From CBDCGS01 sp965216915 (lineage in GTDB: Bacteria > Pseudomonadota > Alphaproteobacteria > UBA828): DNA of 64,000 bases. The translations under genes and the position numbers were made by a program. Location: contig CBDCGS010000010.1 of assembly GCA_965216915.1 (NCBI GenBank), positions 434,001-498,000 on the forward strand, given 5' to 3'. Shown here piece after piece: positions 62,995-64,000 of this stretch. Positions within the stretch are counted from its first letter, which is position 1, and each line of letters begins with the position of its first letter. The notes beneath the pieces are model-generated. The model saw only the letters and a list, made by a program, of their open reading frames with translations, ran no database searches and was not told where the DNA came from.

Positions 62995-64000
62995 TTACTC
63001 GGTTTCGCGCAGTTTCACGACCTCGGCTGAGCGCGCTTTGGATAAGCCGTCGATCTTTGCACCAAAGCGCCCCGCTGCCGCCCGAATGGGGTCGTCGGCA
63101 AGGTGGGCATAGCGCTTGGTCGTTGTCGCCGTGGTGTGTCCGAGTAGACGGCCAACGATCTCGAGGCTGAGCCCGCTCGACACGAGGTGTGACGCGTGTG
63201 TGTGACGGTTGTCGTGCATCCGGTAGTTCTCGATACCCGCCTGACGCATGACCGAGCGCCAGAACTTCTTGATCTCCTGCAGGGGCTTGCCGGGCACATC
63301 TCCAGGAAAAACAAAAGGAACGCTATCGTCGGCTACCTCGCGCGTCGCTGCGAGCAGCTCCAGCGCCTGAGGGCTCAAGGGGACGTGCTCTGTGCGCTTC
63401 TGCTTTGTGTGGTGAGATGGCTTGATCCAGACCCCACGCTCGAAGTCGATGTCATCCCATTCCGTGCGCAAAACCTCGCCGATCCGACCGCCGGTGAGTA
63501 GCTGCATCCGAACGGCGTTGGCTGCGCGCTGGTTGGGGTGGTCCCTCAAAACCTCGAGGAGACGCGTCAGCTCGTCGTCGGATAGCCAGCGCTCGCGCTT
63601 GTGCTCGACGTAGCGTTCGACCCCTTTGGCGGGATTGTCTGTCCGCCAGCCCCAGTCCACGGCCAGGGAGAACATCTTTGAGAGCAACGCCAGCAAGCGG
63701 TTCGCTTGATAAGGCCGGTCCTTGAGGGAGGCATGCAGTGCCGTAATCTCTCGGCGGGAGACGGCCTCCACCTTCTTCCCGCCAAGGGCGGGGCGGACGT
63801 ATCTGTCGATGAGCAGGCGATCGTTGCGCACGCTTTGCGGGCGCTTCTTGGGAATCGCATGGCGTTCCAGATATTCGGCGGCGAGCTGTGTAACCGTGGG
63901 TGCCGCTCGCTTCTCACGCCGAGCAGAGGCGATGTCACCGCCGCCGATGGCATCGCCCAGGATGCGACGGGCGTTCTGCCGGGCCTGGTGGAAGGTGCGC
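62995..64000 (-). CDS. int: Tyrosine-type integrase (5' end outside window)
   Basis: The frame enters at the window edge (RTFHQARQNARRILGDAIGG) and ends at 62995, about 335 residues visible. The SAM-like core-binding part is TVTQLAAEYLERHAIPKKRP. Catalytic residues: Arg in LLTGGRIGEVLRTEWDDI, His/Arg in RMHDNRHTHASHLV, His in GRLLGHTTATTTKRYAHL and the Tyr nucleophile in KRYAHL. This family commonly integrates at tRNA genes. It probably moves the island that begins at tRNA-Lys. Confidence 0.93.
   Translation of the reverse strand, partial: RTFHQARQNARRILGDAIGGGDIASARREKRAAPTVTQLAAEYLERHAIPKKRPQSVRNDRLLIDRYVRPALGGKKVEAVSRREITALHASLKDRPYQANRLLALLSKMFSLAVDWGWRTDNPAKGVERYVEHKRERWLSDDELTRLLEVLRDHPNQRAANAVRMQLLTGGRIGEVLRTEWDDIDFERGVWIKPSHHTKQKRTEHVPLSPQALELLAATREVADDSVPFVFPGDVPGKPLQEIKKFWRSVMRQAGIENYRMHDNRHTHASHLVSSGLSLEIVGRLLGHTTATTTKRYAHLADDPIRAAAGRFGAKIDGLSKARSAEVVKLRETE

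Overview
The window reads as a high-GC alphaproteobacterial chromosome. The support is GC-rich codon use, a ydbH-ynbE-ydbL envelope operon, hydantoinase genes and alphaproteobacterial-style hypothetical genes. I cannot name the genus from sequence alone. Region 1 (1-22.3 kb) is ordinary chromosome with two curiosities. A tandem pair of lysozyme-like proteins, each overlapped by a small two-helix membrane protein, sits at 448-3586. A tRNA-Leu(UAA) gene at 10251-10584 is split by a 247-nt group I intron. The rest is Sel1-repeat proteins, the ydbH-ynbE-ydbL lipid-transport operon, a class III cyclase with TolB-like and TPR parts, two Fe(II)/2-oxoglutarate oxygenases with a D-2-hydroxyacid dehydrogenase, and a hyuA-hyuB-pcaD-like catabolic operon. 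Region 2 starts at tRNA-Lys(CUU) (22319-22394) and runs to a tyrosine integrase that leaves the window at 64000. It looks like an integrated island. It has an AlpA-like excisionase/regulator, a prim-pol replication gene cut by an IS5/IS427-type element, and then a complete type II secretion (T2SS) operon in the order O-E-F-G-H-I-J-L-M-N-D-K (25.6-36.9 kb). Region 3 (37.2-59.9 kb) is the highlight. A 2035-residue Rhs protein has an N-terminal export signal containing a Tat-like SRRGLL motif. It continues through a DUF6531-like segment, YD repeats and four golvesin/xanthan-lyase-CBD-like beta domains to the Rhs core and a toxin-like tip, followed by a DUF6968-like immunity gene. Downstream lie seven orphan cassettes and one remnant. 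Each orphan carries a truncated, nearly identical golvesin-Rhs core, a different C-terminal tip and a different small gene that looks like the matching immunity gene. Tips recognised at varying confidence are an alpha/beta hydrolase, an ART-like domain, a charged His/Arg-rich nuclease-like domain, a possible permuted NlpC/P60-like domain and an L,D-transpeptidase-like (Tlde1/DUF2778-like) domain. Three tips were not recognised. Predicted immunity location (secreted, lipoprotein, membrane or cytosolic) broadly matches the predicted toxin target. Several cassettes are decayed: an IS3/IS407-type insertion splits one immunity gene, and single-base frameshifts break one toxin and one immunity gene. 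A palindromic unit of about 38-44 nt, with core cgcgcgc-ataa-gcgcgcg, occurs eight times. It is found only in orphan cassettes, mostly at two fixed golvesin positions where it adds an in-frame Ala-Ser-stop, and one cassette starts at it. My working model is a silent library of toxin tips with immunity genes that recombine into the single expressed Rhs gene, whose product may leave through the neighbouring T2SS. Region 4 (60-64 kb) holds an XRE regulator, a lipoprotein, a secreted protein, two small island genes and the integrase.
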